Shown here one piece after another: positions 36,339 to 46,621 of a stretch of 64,000 nt of DNA; position 1 is the first letter of the stretch; each line of letters opens with the position of its first letter. Where the stretch lies: NCBI RefSeq assembly GCF_019393635.1, contig NC_057864.1, positions 81,874,882 to 81,938,881 of the forward strand, in the 5' to 3' direction. The DNA comes from Dromiciops gliroides. Its lineage: Eukaryota; Chordata; Mammalia; Microbiotheria; Microbiotheriidae. A program made the position numbers and the translations under genes. The notes beneath the pieces were generated by a model. That model saw only the letters and a list, made by a program, of their open reading frames with translations. It did not search any database and had not been told where the DNA came from.

Positions 36339-36842
36339 TGTGAGGAAAACTACTCCTCCTCAATAACTCAGCAGCGGTGATGTGTCAAAGGCTCATTTAT
36401 TGACATTCTCATGAGAATGGACAACCCAGTTTGCAGCTGGTGCATGCAAAGAATGGTGGCTTGCTGGCCCCATTTTAACCCCTAGTCCCTAACGCAAATG
36501 GACCCTCCCCTTTTTCATCACTGGTCTGATTACTCAATCTACATACCAAAACTAGCTAACCAGAACGCAGTATTCCTAACCCTAATTTCCATAATTATTC
36601 TTTGGGTTCTCAGACAATGGGGGAGGTGACACAGGGACATTTCTTCAATCTTCCCTTATTTGTACACAGCCCAGAAGATTATTTAATTGAAATCAGTTTA
36701 GGACTCCTTGAACCATGTGATCTTGTTTTCTGGAGAGGAAGGAGTGGGGCTAGACCTTTGTCCTCAAACAGGTCTGGAGGAGTGTAATTTGAATGGTGAC
36801 AGCTATATCCTTATTGAGAGGAGACCATTCCCTATTTACTCA
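36339..36842 (-). mobile_element. Solo LTR (504 bp), antisense, 5-bp target duplication
   Basis: On this strand it starts TGTGAGGAAAAC and ends TTTACTCA; CTAGA flanks both sides (36334-36338 and 36843-36847). In reverse complement it matches the solo LTR at 6020-6491 along its length (shared: ATTGAGAGGAGAC, AAATGGACC, CATCACTGGTC). The polyadenylation signal (rc of TCATTTATTGAC, near 36397) is retained; the TATA region is decayed. It is older or more diverged than the 6-kb copy. Confidence 0.9.
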
Positions 36843-36847
36843 CTAGA

Positions 36848-37844
36848 CTAATGCTGGAAAACCCCATGCTGCATTTTGTAGAAATTAGTTTCAAATAGTC
36901 CTGATATAGTTTAGTTTCAAGGGTTATGACATTTTAATTCATATTATAAACTTTTTTTTCTGGCATAAAGATTTGCACCTGAGAGTGGAGAATGACATTT
37001 GTTAAGCACCTTTACCTTTGGAATAGAAAGCATCATTATACCAGTTTAAGGGAAAATCTACATGTGTTTCAGATTTTTTGACCTAGTTAAATGCAAACTG
37101 ACATTGCTAGCCTCAAAATTTGAAAATTTCAAGATTAATTTTTTTTAAACAAGAAAGTACCTATTTTACCTATTTCTCTTTGGAAAGAAGAAGGTAGTAT
37201 AAGTGATTATTCTTAATAGGTACTGTTCATTATGATCTATAGGACAATATAATGATTTAATAAATTTAAATTGTGTTCTTTCTTCTCTCCCTCTTTCTCT
37301 CTTCAATAGATAGAAATGAATATACATATAAACACAAATATATTTAGACATATAGAAATATCTATATTTTGAGAGAGATATCCATATATGGAAAGCAATT
37401 TATGTTGGTTTTCATATATATGCAAATACACACATGTCTGTATATATTATACATGCATAAAAATACATCTAAACAAATACACATAATATGAATATGCACA
37501 ATATATATAAACCTATGTGTGCCTCCATGAAATCAATTTATTTGTGTATGCATATGCCTATGCAACATAATTGTTTTATTGAATACATACACAAATATAC
37601 CCATTTGTATATATGTGTATTTGTATGCATGTGCATATATTAGTTTACTAAAATGTTATTACTTGTTTCTACTATTAAATAATAGATAAGATTCAAAGTG
37701 TTATATTCAATAGAATGCCACTCATGAAATTGGAAAGACTTAGGTTCAAATTCTGTCTCTGATCCATGGCAACTATTTCACCTTGGATAAAAGTGACTTA
37801 ATTTCTAAGTGGCCCCATGTTGTTGATATGCATGGGAAGAGTGA
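36848..37844. other. Unassigned sequence with ATAT/ACATA-rich stretches
   Basis: Between 37310 and 37660 the sequence is rich in imperfect TATA, CACATA and ATATGT repeats. No gene. Confidence 0.45.
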
Positions 37845-38497
37845 TGTTATACAAAGGGTTTGGGAGACCTCTTCTGTTGAATTCACAAGGGCAGATGATA
37901 TAGGGAGAAAGCACGTGGGTCCTTAGAATTCCTCTGTAAAGAATTACACTCTTGCACAAGTCCTATTTAGGAATAAAAGAACAGGTTTATTTGGGTACAA
38001 GAGAAACTGGATGGGAAGAAGGTTTTAGAGAAAAAAATCCTTTCCTCCCTGACTAGCTTGGGGAGCACCCCTTTTATACGGCTAAGATGGTGTGGGTAAA
38101 AATGTCCCTTATTGGGTGATGGGTTGGGGGTCGTCTGGTGGTGGACTGGAGTAGTTTGATGTTCAGTCATGAGCAATCTGGTGATGGGCATTAACTCTGT
38201 TCTGGTAGGTCTGAGCAGTCCACTGGTGGGTGGTTCCTGGGTCTTATCCTAGTGTAGTCACCCCCAACAGGATTACCTCATTCAGGTGGTGCAGAGTGCT
38301 GGAATGTAGGGCCATGGTCCTTGAACTTGCTCAGTTCAATCATGCTGCTTATCTCTTTGGGTGGGTCTGTCCTTGGTTGAGCTCAAGGAGACGCCTACTT
38401 GATTTCAAGGGAAAACTCCTGGGTTTTCAAGGAAAAAGTTCCTTGAGCTCCCCAGACAACTTCTGGGGTAACCAGGGCCCATAATCCTCCCATAACA
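37845..38497 (-). mobile_element. Probable solo LTR of another family, antisense (about 650 bp)
   Basis: Terminal inverted sextet TGTTAT...ATAACA. In reverse, GCCGTATAAAAGG (near 38080) is a TATA box and CCAAATAAACC (near 37990) a polyadenylation signal about 90 bases further, the order expected for U3-R-U5. It differs from the 6-kb/36-kb family and the 45.8-kb family. I did not find a clean target duplication, so the exact edges are tentative. Confidence 0.6.
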
Positions 38498-38559
38498 CAG
38501 ATATCACTTTAAAATAATTATAATAAAAGCACCATAGATCTACTGATATCATTTCATAC

Positions 38560-39790
38560 TATCTTCTCTGGTTGGTTATTTTTTATATCACCCCTACTTT
38601 CCCATTTAACATCAATCTCTGTTCCCTACTAAGCTCCCCTACTACTAAAAATATTCCCATTTCCCCCACCCTAAAATAACCCCTCTTTTTTATCTTGCCA
38701 TCCCCACAAGACACTAATCTTGTATTCCTCCTGCTTTTTATGGCTAAGCTTATTGAGAAGTCTATCTATAATGTGTGCCTTCATTTTCTTTTTCTCATTC
38801 TCTTCATATGTTTCTAATGGTTTGCTTCCACTCTCATTTTGGCAGCATTCTTCTCTCTGAAGTTAATAACAATCTCTTATTTGCCAAAAAAAAAATGTCC
38901 TTTTATAATTACTCAATCTTATTCATATTTCTAAAGCCTTTGTCACTATCACCCTTACCCTTGGGATTCTAGGTTTCTGTGAAATTTCTCTTTCAAACTT
39001 CTCTTTCTACTTTTTGACCATTTTTTTTCCTTCGTTTCCTGTACTATATCTTCACCCAGGTGACATTCATATGGGAGTGTTCCCTACAGTGTTTTCCTGG
39101 TACTTTTTTTTTCCTCTTATTTCACAATATTATCCCCTTTGGTATCCTCATCAGGTCCCTTAGATTACATTCTCATCTTTGTGTGAATGATTCTGATTAT
39201 TTGACCAGCCCTAACTTCTCTTCTGAGTTCATTTCTGCATCACCCACTGCCTTATGGAAATTTCAGATTGGATGACATGTAAGTATCTTAAACTCAACAA
39301 GTCTGAAACTATATTCATTTTTCTGTTAAAAAACTATATCCTCTTTCTAAAATTCCTATTATTCTGGAGAGTACCATCATCCTCAGTCATTCAGGCTCAT
39401 GACTTCAGTATTCTCAACTTCTTACTGTCTTTTATCACCAGGTCTCCATCAAATAAGGTGTCAATTCCTGGCATTTCTTCCATTATAACTCACATATATG
39501 ACCTCTTATGTTTTCTTACATTACCAACATCCAGCTATAAGCCCTCATAATCTCACATTTGGCTATTGCAATAACTTTCTGGTTACTTCTCTTCCCTAAA
39601 TCTTTCCCCATTCCAGGCTATGCACCAGTCATTTGTCAATATGATTTTCCTACCACAAAACTCTTACCACATCAACCTTATTCCACAAACCCCAGTGGCT
39701 CCCTATTGCCTCAAGGAACAAATGTAAAATACTATTTCTCTTTAAAAAAATGTTCTTCCCATTCTGCCTTGGTGGCTTTCTTCCTTCAAG
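38560..39790 (+). mobile_element. L2 (CR1-clade) LINE fragment
   Basis: TCACATTTGGCTATTGCAAT then AACTTTCTGGTTACTTCTCT matches the 'tactgcaatagcctcctaactggtct' block. TATCTTAAACTCAACAAGTC is the 'cacctcaaactcaacatg' block, and AACCCCAGTGGCTCCCTATT is near the 3' end. Coding is destroyed by stops. Confidence 0.72.
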
Positions 39791-39799
39791 ATTCAATGA

Positions 39800-39995
39800 G
39801 GGGCAGCTAGGTGGAGAAGTGGATAAAGCACCAGCCCTGAATTCAAGAGGACCTGAATTCAAATCTGGCCTCAGACACTTGACACTTACTAGCTGTGTGA
39901 CTATGGGCAAGTCATTAAAGTCTTACTTTTGCCAGGGGAGGTCCAAATAATGTACTGTCAGGCCAATCAGGAGGAAGACACACTTAAAAAAAAAA
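39800..39995 (+). repeat. CORE-SINE with a foreign 3' segment
   Basis: The head and core are normal to GGGCAAGTCATTAAAG. Then about 65 bases of non-SINE sequence follow (from TCTTACTTTTGCCAGGGGAG to GAGGAAGACACACTT) before an A11 tail. The target duplication brackets the whole unit: AGATTCAATGA before (39789-39799) and AGACTCAATGA after (about 39996-40006). Confidence 0.85.
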
Positions 39996-40049
39996 AGACT
40001 CAATGAAAGGTCTACCTTCTATATAAAGCCTTTCTCCACATCTTTTTTT

Positions 40050-41125
40050 TTAATTAGTCATTATTTTTTCAGTCTTAATAGTATTTTATTTTTTCCATAA
40101 AACATTTGGTTTTTTATAAGATTTTATGTTCCGAATTTTTGCCTCCTTCCTTTCCTTGCCCCTGCAAAGACAGAAAGCAATCTGATATACATTATATATG
40201 TACAATCAAATTAAGCATTTCTGCATTAATCATATCATGAAAGTAGAATCAGAACAAAAGGAAAAACCTTTAAAAAAGAGTAGAGATTGTATGGTTCAAT
40301 CTGTATTAAAGTCCACAATTCTTTTTATCTGGATATGGAGATCATTTTCCACAATTGTCTTGGATCACTATATAACTGAGAGGAGCTAAATCTATCACAA
40401 TTGATCATTGTACAATGTTGTTGTTACTGTTTACAACGTTTCTCTAGTTCTGCTCACTACACTCAGCATCAGTTCATGCAAACCTTCCAGGCTTTTCTGA
40501 AATTGGCCTGCTCATCATTTGTTATACCACAACAGTATTTCATTACATTCATATAACACAACTTGTTCAGCCATTCCCCAATAGATTGGCATCCCCTCAA
40601 TTTCTAATTCTTTGTCACCACAAAGAGAGCTGCTATAAATATTTTTAAAATTTGTGTTCTTTTTCCTTTTTCATGATCTCTTTGGGATAAAGACCTAGTA
40701 ATGGGTCAAAGCATATGGACAGCCCCATAGCCCTTTGGACAAAGTTCTAAACTGTTCTCCAGAATGGCAGGGTGAGTTCACAACTTCACTAACAATGAGA
40801 TTGTGTTCCATTTTATCCAAAGATTCTTCAACATCTTTTTTTTTTTTTTGGTGAGTCAATTGGGATTAAGTGACTTGCCCAAGGTCACACAACTAATAAG
40901 TGTCAAGTGTCTGAGACCAGATTTGAACTCAGGTCCTCCTGAATCCAGGGCCTATACTCTATCCACTGTGCTACCTAGCTGCCCTATTTGTTATATTTTT
41001 TGTGTCATGTTAGCCAACCTCAGAGTTGTTTTAATTTGCATTTCTCTAATCAATAATGTTTTAGGGCATTTTTTTTATATGACAATAGATAGCTTTGATT
41101 TCTTCATCTGAAAACCTACCTCTAC
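40050..41125 (-). mobile_element. L1 LINE 3' end, antisense
   Basis: Read in reverse: the ORF2 C-terminal region (rc of CCATTCCCCAATAGATTGGC, CAGAATGGCAGGGTGAGTTC) and the 3' UTR (rc of CATTTCTGCATTAATCATAT), with the A-tail side near 40050. An antisense SINE splits it. It ends abruptly at about 41125, where sense-strand L1 5' sequence begins. Confidence 0.88.
40838..40984 (-). repeat. CORE-SINE, antisense
   Basis: Poly-T, GGTGAGTCAATTGGGATTAA, core and head ending GCTACCTAGCTGCCC; inserted in the antisense L1. Confidence 0.93.
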
Positions 41126-42131
41126 TTAAATCATACCATCTGGGAACCCCTGAATCTTGGGACAGTGCATCATGGAATCAGTGTCCAACTTTAAGAAGGA
41201 GTTAAAAGTCAAGAAATAGGTGGGCAAAATGAAAAGACAGAAAAAAGAATGCGGAATAGAAAGTGTCTTTGGTGAAAAGGATGATCAAGGTGTGCACTCA
41301 GAAGAATGTAGCAACATAGGGCTCTTACATCCAAAGCTTCCAAGAAAAATATTAATTGGTCTCAGGCAATAGAAGCACTCAAAAAGGACTTTGAAGATGA
41401 AGGGAGTTAGAGGATAAAATGGAAAGAGAAATGAGAGTGATGGAAGAAAGTCATGAAAAATAGTGAACAGCTTAAAAAGCCAAATTGGCCAAATGAAAAA
41501 GGAAGTACAAAAGTTTCCTGAAGAAAATAATTGTTTGAGAATTAGGCTTGGAAAAAATCAAAGCTAATGAATTTATGAGAAATCAAGACACAATAAAGCA
41601 AATCCAAATTTAAAAAAAAAGAGAGAGAAAGAGAGCAATGTGAAATATATCTCCTTGGGGGAAAACAACAAAAACAAAAACAAACAAACAAACAAAAAAG
41701 AGCTGACCTGGAAAATAGATCCAGGAGAGATAACTTGAAAATTATTGGACTACCTGAAAACCAAGATCAAATAAAAGCACTTAGACATCACATTCCAAAG
41801 TATTTTCAGGGAAAATTGCCCTTATATTCTAGAAGCAGAAGGTAAAATAGAAATTGAAAGAATCCACAAATCACCTCCTGAAAGAGATCCCAAAATAAAG
41901 ACTTCCAGGAATATTATACTCAAATTCCAGAGCTCCCAGGTCAAGGAGAAAATATTGCAAGGTGACAGAAAGTAAAAATTCAAGTACTGTCTGGCCACAG
42001 TCAGGATATCATAAGATCTAGCAGCTTCTAAATTAAAGGATGGGAGGTCATGGAATATGATATTACAGAGGGCAGAAGAATTAGGATAACAACTAAGAAT
42101 CACCCATCCAACAAAACTGAGTATTACCTTT

Positions 42132-43178
42132 TTTTTTATAAATATATAAGACATCAAGATTTATTTTCCTTCAGGAACCATTTCCTTCTCTATTAGAGCA
42201 CCTGGGGTAAAATTTAGGAACACTCTGTGGTAGTCTCTACTCACTCAGTGGCCTGAGCAGTAGGAGCTGCAGACCAGTCCTTGGTAGCACGCTGAGCACT
42301 CCAGTCTTCAGTAGGGAACTGCTGAATGGGCACAGATGACACCTGTACTCCCTCAGACCAATAAGCAAATCTGGTTGAGCAGCAATGAATTCTGGGGCAG
42401 AGGCAGTCCATTCACCCTGAAATTCCTCCTTTGTCACTGTCTTCTCAGCTGCAGACTGCTCTTTTTTCCCAATCTCCTCTGGATTCCTCTAGAAGCAAAG
42501 ATCAGGCATCACTTCCCATGGGTATTAATGGGAGATGGTACCACTCATACATAGGACTCCATGGGCCAGCATCCACCACATCAGACCCATGGAATGAGCT
42601 CCCTTGTTGCAAGGAATGGCAATGTCCACATAGCAAAGTGGAAAATCTGTGTTGCATAATGCAATGGTTAGGAGGTTAACATAGGATGCTTCAGTCAAAG
42701 GCTGGTGATCTGCCTGAGGATCAGTGACCACCAAGAGGTGAGGCTCCCTGAAAGCTGCCTGAATCTGGTTACTGAAGGTGCCTGGGATGAAGTGTCCAGC
42801 AATAGGTGCAGTGCCGGTGGCAGCAGTAAATTTCAGAACAGCTTGCTGGCCAATATTCCTGAATGAGATGACACTAACATCAGCAGGATTTTCAATGGCA
42901 GCAATGGCACAAGAAGTGCGCAGAAGCTTTTCCCAAGTTCTCTTCAAATTAATGATATAGATGACATTATTCTTCCTTTTGTAAATATACTGTTCCTTCT
43001 GGAAGTCCAAATTAGTGCCACCCAAATGGGTTCCTGCAGCAAGAAATTTGAGGACATTCTCCTCCTTCATCTGCAAGACATCCAGGGCTCTGGACATAGT
43101 GAAAGTTTCCCTGTAAAGTTATGAAAGACACCGAGGACAACGCTGTATTGACCCCTTTTCTGGGTAGCACAGAAAGGC
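42132..43178 (-). pseudogene. RPSA (40S ribosomal protein SA) processed pseudogene
   Basis: RPSA is the small-subunit ribosomal protein also known as the laminin receptor precursor. On the minus strand an intron-less copy runs from a short 5' UTR through the coding region to an AAAATAAATCTTG polyadenylation signal and A-tail. The 190-residue open piece (43097 to 42525) matches the N-terminal two thirds of the family (motifs [58 protein letters not shown]). It stops just after the GTIS motif, where the parent continues to about 295 residues. The acidic C-terminal part persists in 42237-42437 ([16 protein letters not shown]), then a frameshift follows. Target duplication: GAGTATTACCTTT (42119-42131) and AGTATTATCTTT (43179-43190). 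Retrocopy made by L1 machinery; not expected to be functional. Confidence 0.96.
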
Positions 43179-43504
43179 AGTATTATCTTTCAGGGGAAAA
43201 ATAGGACTTCAGTGAAAAAAAAGGACTTTTAGGCATTTGTGATGAAAAGACCTGAACTGAATAGAAAATTTGACTTTCAAATATAAGACCTTAGAGAAGC
43301 ATAAAATGGCAAACAGGAAAAAGAAATCATGAAGGATGTTAAAAGGTTAAACTGCTTACATTCCTACATGGAAATATGATACTTCTAATTCATAAGAACT
43401 CTCTCAGTATTAGGGCAGCTAAAAGAAATATACTTAGAGGGCACAGGTGGGAATTGATCATTTAGGGATGATTTAAGTAAAGCATTTATTTTTTTATGTA
43501 TTAT

Positions 43505-43646
43505 TCTTTTTTGTGGGGTGGCCAGGGTTGGGTGGCATGGTCAGGGTTTCAGAGTTGGTGAGTGTCTTATATCTGAGACTGGATTTGGACTCAGGACCTC
43601 CTGGGTTGAGGGTAGGTGCTTTGTCTACTGTGTCTCCTGGCTGCCC
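43505..43646 (-). repeat. CORE-SINE, antisense, diverged
   Basis: GTGGGGTGGCCAGGGTTGGG, GAGACTGGATTTGGACTCAG and head ending GTGTCTCCTGGCTGCCC. Older than the other copies. Confidence 0.75.
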
Positions 43647-43860
43647 TATAATCACATCTTTAAAATAAAATTCAAGGATGAGAGGATTGAAGTGGGAGAA
43701 AGTGACAGGGAGAGATGGAATGGGATAAAATATCTCACATAAAATAATCAAAAAAATGCTTATGGAGTGTAAGAGATGATGGGGTAGGAATGGGGGAGTG
43801 AATGAGCCTTGAACTCATCAGAATTAACTTAAAGAGGGAATAACATACACACTGAAGTGG

Positions 43861-45160
43861 TTATAGCTAATACTGGTCTAAACTTTCTAAATTAAATCCT
43901 TAGGGACCAATATTAGCTATACTCTTCAATCCCAGATGCAAATGAGGTTGATGGTTGGGAAAGTGAACCAGGAATGTCCATCACATGTGAAATGTTTATA
44001 TACAAGTATAGATATCCATGTGTGTATGCATGTATGTATATTTATTATGTATGTGTGTGCACAGGTGCATGTATATACATATTTTATGCATATGTGTTGT
44101 ACATTTACTTGCTTATCTACAGGCACAAACATACATACATGTGTATTTACATATATGTGTATATATATATCAACAAACATATATGGGATCATGTGATGCA
44201 TTTAAACATATATTTAATAAGGTAAGAGCAAAAAAGATCTTTTTTCCCCTTCTGCATTTCTGTTTCCTTATTACTTGTTTTTTATGAATGATAATGTGAA
44301 GGAAGAATGCTTTCTACTTCAATATAACACCTTGTATGTATGTAGGTGTATTAAGAATTACTGTTTATTTTTTTTCTAGCTGATGATCTATATTCACCAC
44401 TTTCTTTAAAAATGATCCAAGAAAAAGAAACATACACTAATTATATTTCATGTTTGTTTACTCATATTAAATGTATTTTATTGCTAAGTTAAATATGCTA
44501 AAATAGTCATAAATTTTAGTACTCCCTCTCTATCAGTAAATCCCAGAAATAAAGTATTTTTAATCTGATTTACAGAAATATAATATTCAATGCAAGCTTT
44601 TAATAAGACATGTTTTGAATTTTGTTTTTTTTTTTTAATCGAAAGTGCTGACATATAACAAATGCTTAATACGTGGTTTTCCATCCTATATAGTTACCAT
44701 ATAACTTATTTTGGGGTAGAATTTTTTTATATTTTATAAATACACATATATATATGTATGTATATTTCTATTTTACATGAATAATCACATATATGCTAAT
44801 ATTTATATATATATTTATAAACACACATTTGTGTATACATTTAAAATTGATAAAGGACTTTATATTCATTAATTCACAATAATGGTGAATAGGAATATAA
44901 TTTGATTTTTCAAAAAAAAAAATTGAAGTTCACAGTCAAACAGGAAAATATTGGATATTCCAAAGTAAATACAATGTAAAACATAAGTCCAAGGGAGTTT
45001 TAAGTAAAGTACTATGTGAAATCCTATGCATTGAGTGTGAGCAGGGAAGTTCATCACTTACTAGAAGAATCAGTGAGGGCTTCAGGAAGAAAGTAGCATT
45101 TTTTGTTCTTTAAAGAATGAATGGTAATTTAAAATGAAAAGAAAGAAATGAAGTAGATGC
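43861..45160. other. Unassigned AT-rich sequence with TATG-type repeats
   Basis: 43990-44190 is an irregular array of TATGTA/ATACATA units (several overlapping open frames there are its translations). 44735-44830 is another TATA/CATATA-rich stretch. No gene seen. Confidence 0.5.
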
Positions 45161-45164
45161 TGTT

Positions 45165-45312
45165 TATGATGATGACAATGATGATTATAGCAACTAGCAT
45201 TTATACAGTGTTTTACATGGAAAAGAACTTTACAAACATTATTAACATTTTATAAATGAGGAAACTGAAGAAGACAGAAATTCAGTAACTTATGCAGGCC
45301 TATGAAACTATT
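45165..45312 (-). repeat. MIR-type SINE, antisense
   Basis: ACTAGCATTTATACAGTGTT, AACTTTACAAACATTATTAA and CATTTTATAAATGAGGAAAC form the reverse complement of an MIR 3' half and core. Confidence 0.6.
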
Positions 45313-45382
45313 AAGTGACTGAGGAAAAGGAGGTACATAAACTAAATGAAGAAAACAATGCCTTAAAAATCAATTTAGAAAG

Positions 45383-45847
45383 TTGGAAGATAAGGACTCT
45401 ATGAGATACCAGGCATCAGTTAAACAAAATGAAAAAAATGATGAAAAAATAGAAGAAAATTTGAAATACATCTTTGGAAAGACAACACACCTGGAAAACA
45501 GATCCAGAAGAGACAATTTGAGAATCATTGGACTGCCTGAAAGCCATGATCAGAAAAAGAGTCTAGACAACACATTCCATGAAATTATCAAAAAGAACTG
45601 CCTTGATATTATAGAATCAGAGGATAAAATCATCATTGAAAGAATCCAACATTCACCTCCTGAAAGAGACCCCAAAAAGAAAACTCCAAGGAATATTGTA
45701 GCCAAATTCCAGAATTACCAGTTGAAAGAGAAAATACTCCAAGCAGCCAGAAAGAAGCAATTTAAATATCATGGAGCCACAGTCAGGATTGCTCAGGCGC
45801 TGGTATCTTCAACATTAAAGGATCACAAGGTTTGGAATATGATGTAA
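45383..45847 (+). pseudogene. L1 ORF1 fragment, cut by the LTR element
   Basis: 154 codons of ORF1 protein, the RNA-binding chaperone of L1: coiled-coil tail, then the central RNA-recognition domain (ENRSRRDNLRIIGLPESHDQ, residues about 38-57), a conserved RIQHSPPERDPKKKTPRNI-type stretch, and VRIAQALVSSTL. The stop codon is not part of L1: it is TAA made by bases 3-5 of the inserted LTR (TGTAA). The reading continues after the 3' LTR at 49558 (AGAAGGCAAAGGAGCTTGGA). Confidence 0.92.
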
Positions 45848-46212
45848 CGATTGGAATGACGCCACCTGCTGGATACTTACTGTAGAAGAGTTCTGCCCAT
45901 GAAGCGAAGGTCTTTGAGGGCAAGACCAAGAGTCTTTTCTTTGGCGGGAGGAAGTGACGCGGACTAGTGGGAGGAGGAAGGAAGAGACTGGTGCTGACTC
46001 TGGGGCTCTTTCCTCAGGACTCGGGTGGAGAGCGGAGCTAGAAATGTGCTCTCCCTTTAATAGATAGGAATCTAGGCCTTTTTCTCTCTTTACCAAATTC
46101 TTATTCTCCTTAATAAATGCTTAAAAGTCTAACTCTTGCTAAAGCTTATAATTTATTGGCGACCACTCATTAAATATTTTAGACAGTTTAGCTAGAATTT
46201 TACCCCTTAACA
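45843..46212 (+). repeat. 5' LTR (370 bp)
   Basis: Starts TGTAACGATTGG, ends CCCCTTAACA. Contains a GC-rich promoter-like part (GGCGGGAGGAAGTGACGCGG, near 45943) and a polyadenylation signal (CTTAATAAATGC, near 46110). No classical TATA box. Confidence 0.95.
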
Positions 46213-46214
46213 GA

Positions 46215-46235
46215 TGGCTGACCACGAAGAGGAAA
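46215..46235 (+). promoter_or_regulatory. Primer-binding-site-like sequence, tRNA-Arg type
   Basis: Two bases after the LTR lies TGGCTGACCACGAAGAGG. A tRNA-Arg 3' end would predict TGGCGACCACGAAGGG; the match is good except for one inserted T and divergence at the 3' side. Assignment relies on remembered tRNA sequence. Confidence 0.5.
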
Positions 46236-46324
46236 GCTAAACCTCAGTCTTCTTCTGATCTTCTGGTTGGGTAAGAAATTTCCCCTCCCTCTCCCTTTAA
46301 CTGCTAAGTACTGGCGTACTGGCT

Positions 46325-46621
46325 GTGTTTTCCTTTAAATTTTTTCGAATGGACCTTTTAAACTCCTTAATTACCCTATTTTTGATTTTAGTCTGTTTAA
46401 CCAGACAAATGGGGCATAAGATCATGTTAATGCTTTGTTTTTGTGGATTTTCTGTTTTTCTTTTTATTTTTGTTAAAAGAGTCAGCAACTTACTCACACA
46501 AGGAAATATCTCTCTCTCTCTCCCAACCATGCTTTTTCAGAGAAACCTGAAGAGATTCCTGCAGCTTTTTCCAGTTCTAACACTAATTGTTGCTTTAATT
46601 TTGCATGCCTGGAGGCAATGA
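46325..46621 (+). CDS. Open frame in LTR element, 98 codons, hydrophobic, unknown
   Basis: I do not recognise this product and am not sure it is translated. The 98-residue frame has three hydrophobic stretches (about residues 11-24, 33-51 and 82-93) separated by basic residues, which would suit a small membrane protein or simply reflect T-rich DNA. Its stop overlaps the start of the next frame as ATGA at 46618-46621. No signal or motif ties it to a known retroviral protein. Confidence 0.25.
   Translation: MFSFKFFRMDLLNSLITLFLILVCLTRQMGHKIMLMLCFCGFSVFLFIFVKRVSNLLTQGNISLSLPTMLFQRNLKRFLQLFPVLTLIVALILHAWRQ

Larger units (their letters stand above)
41131..43860 (+). mobile_element. L1 LINE 5' half (ORF1 and inter-ORF region), sense
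   Basis: Decayed ORF1 reads through GQMKKEVQKFPEE (coiled-coil end), then ENRSRRDNLKIIGLPENQDQ-like sequence near 41710, the hallmark of the L1 ORF1 RNA-binding domain. After an RPSA retrocopy (42132-43178), ORF1 resumes (CAGGGGAAAAATAGGACTTC) and continues into the inter-ORF region, ending near 43860. ORF2 is absent on this strand. Stops and frameshifts throughout. Confidence 0.85.

Noticed and set aside
42525-43097. Functional RPSA gene
   Set aside because: No introns, A-tail, target duplication, premature stop and frameshift, and location inside an L1 all show a processed pseudogene.
43936-44287. Cys/Tyr-rich frames on both strands
   Set aside because: Translations of a TATGTA-type simple repeat.
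45815-46096. Antisense frame repeated almost identically at 49132-49437
   Set aside because: The two are reverse-strand readings of the paired LTRs, not a duplicated gene.
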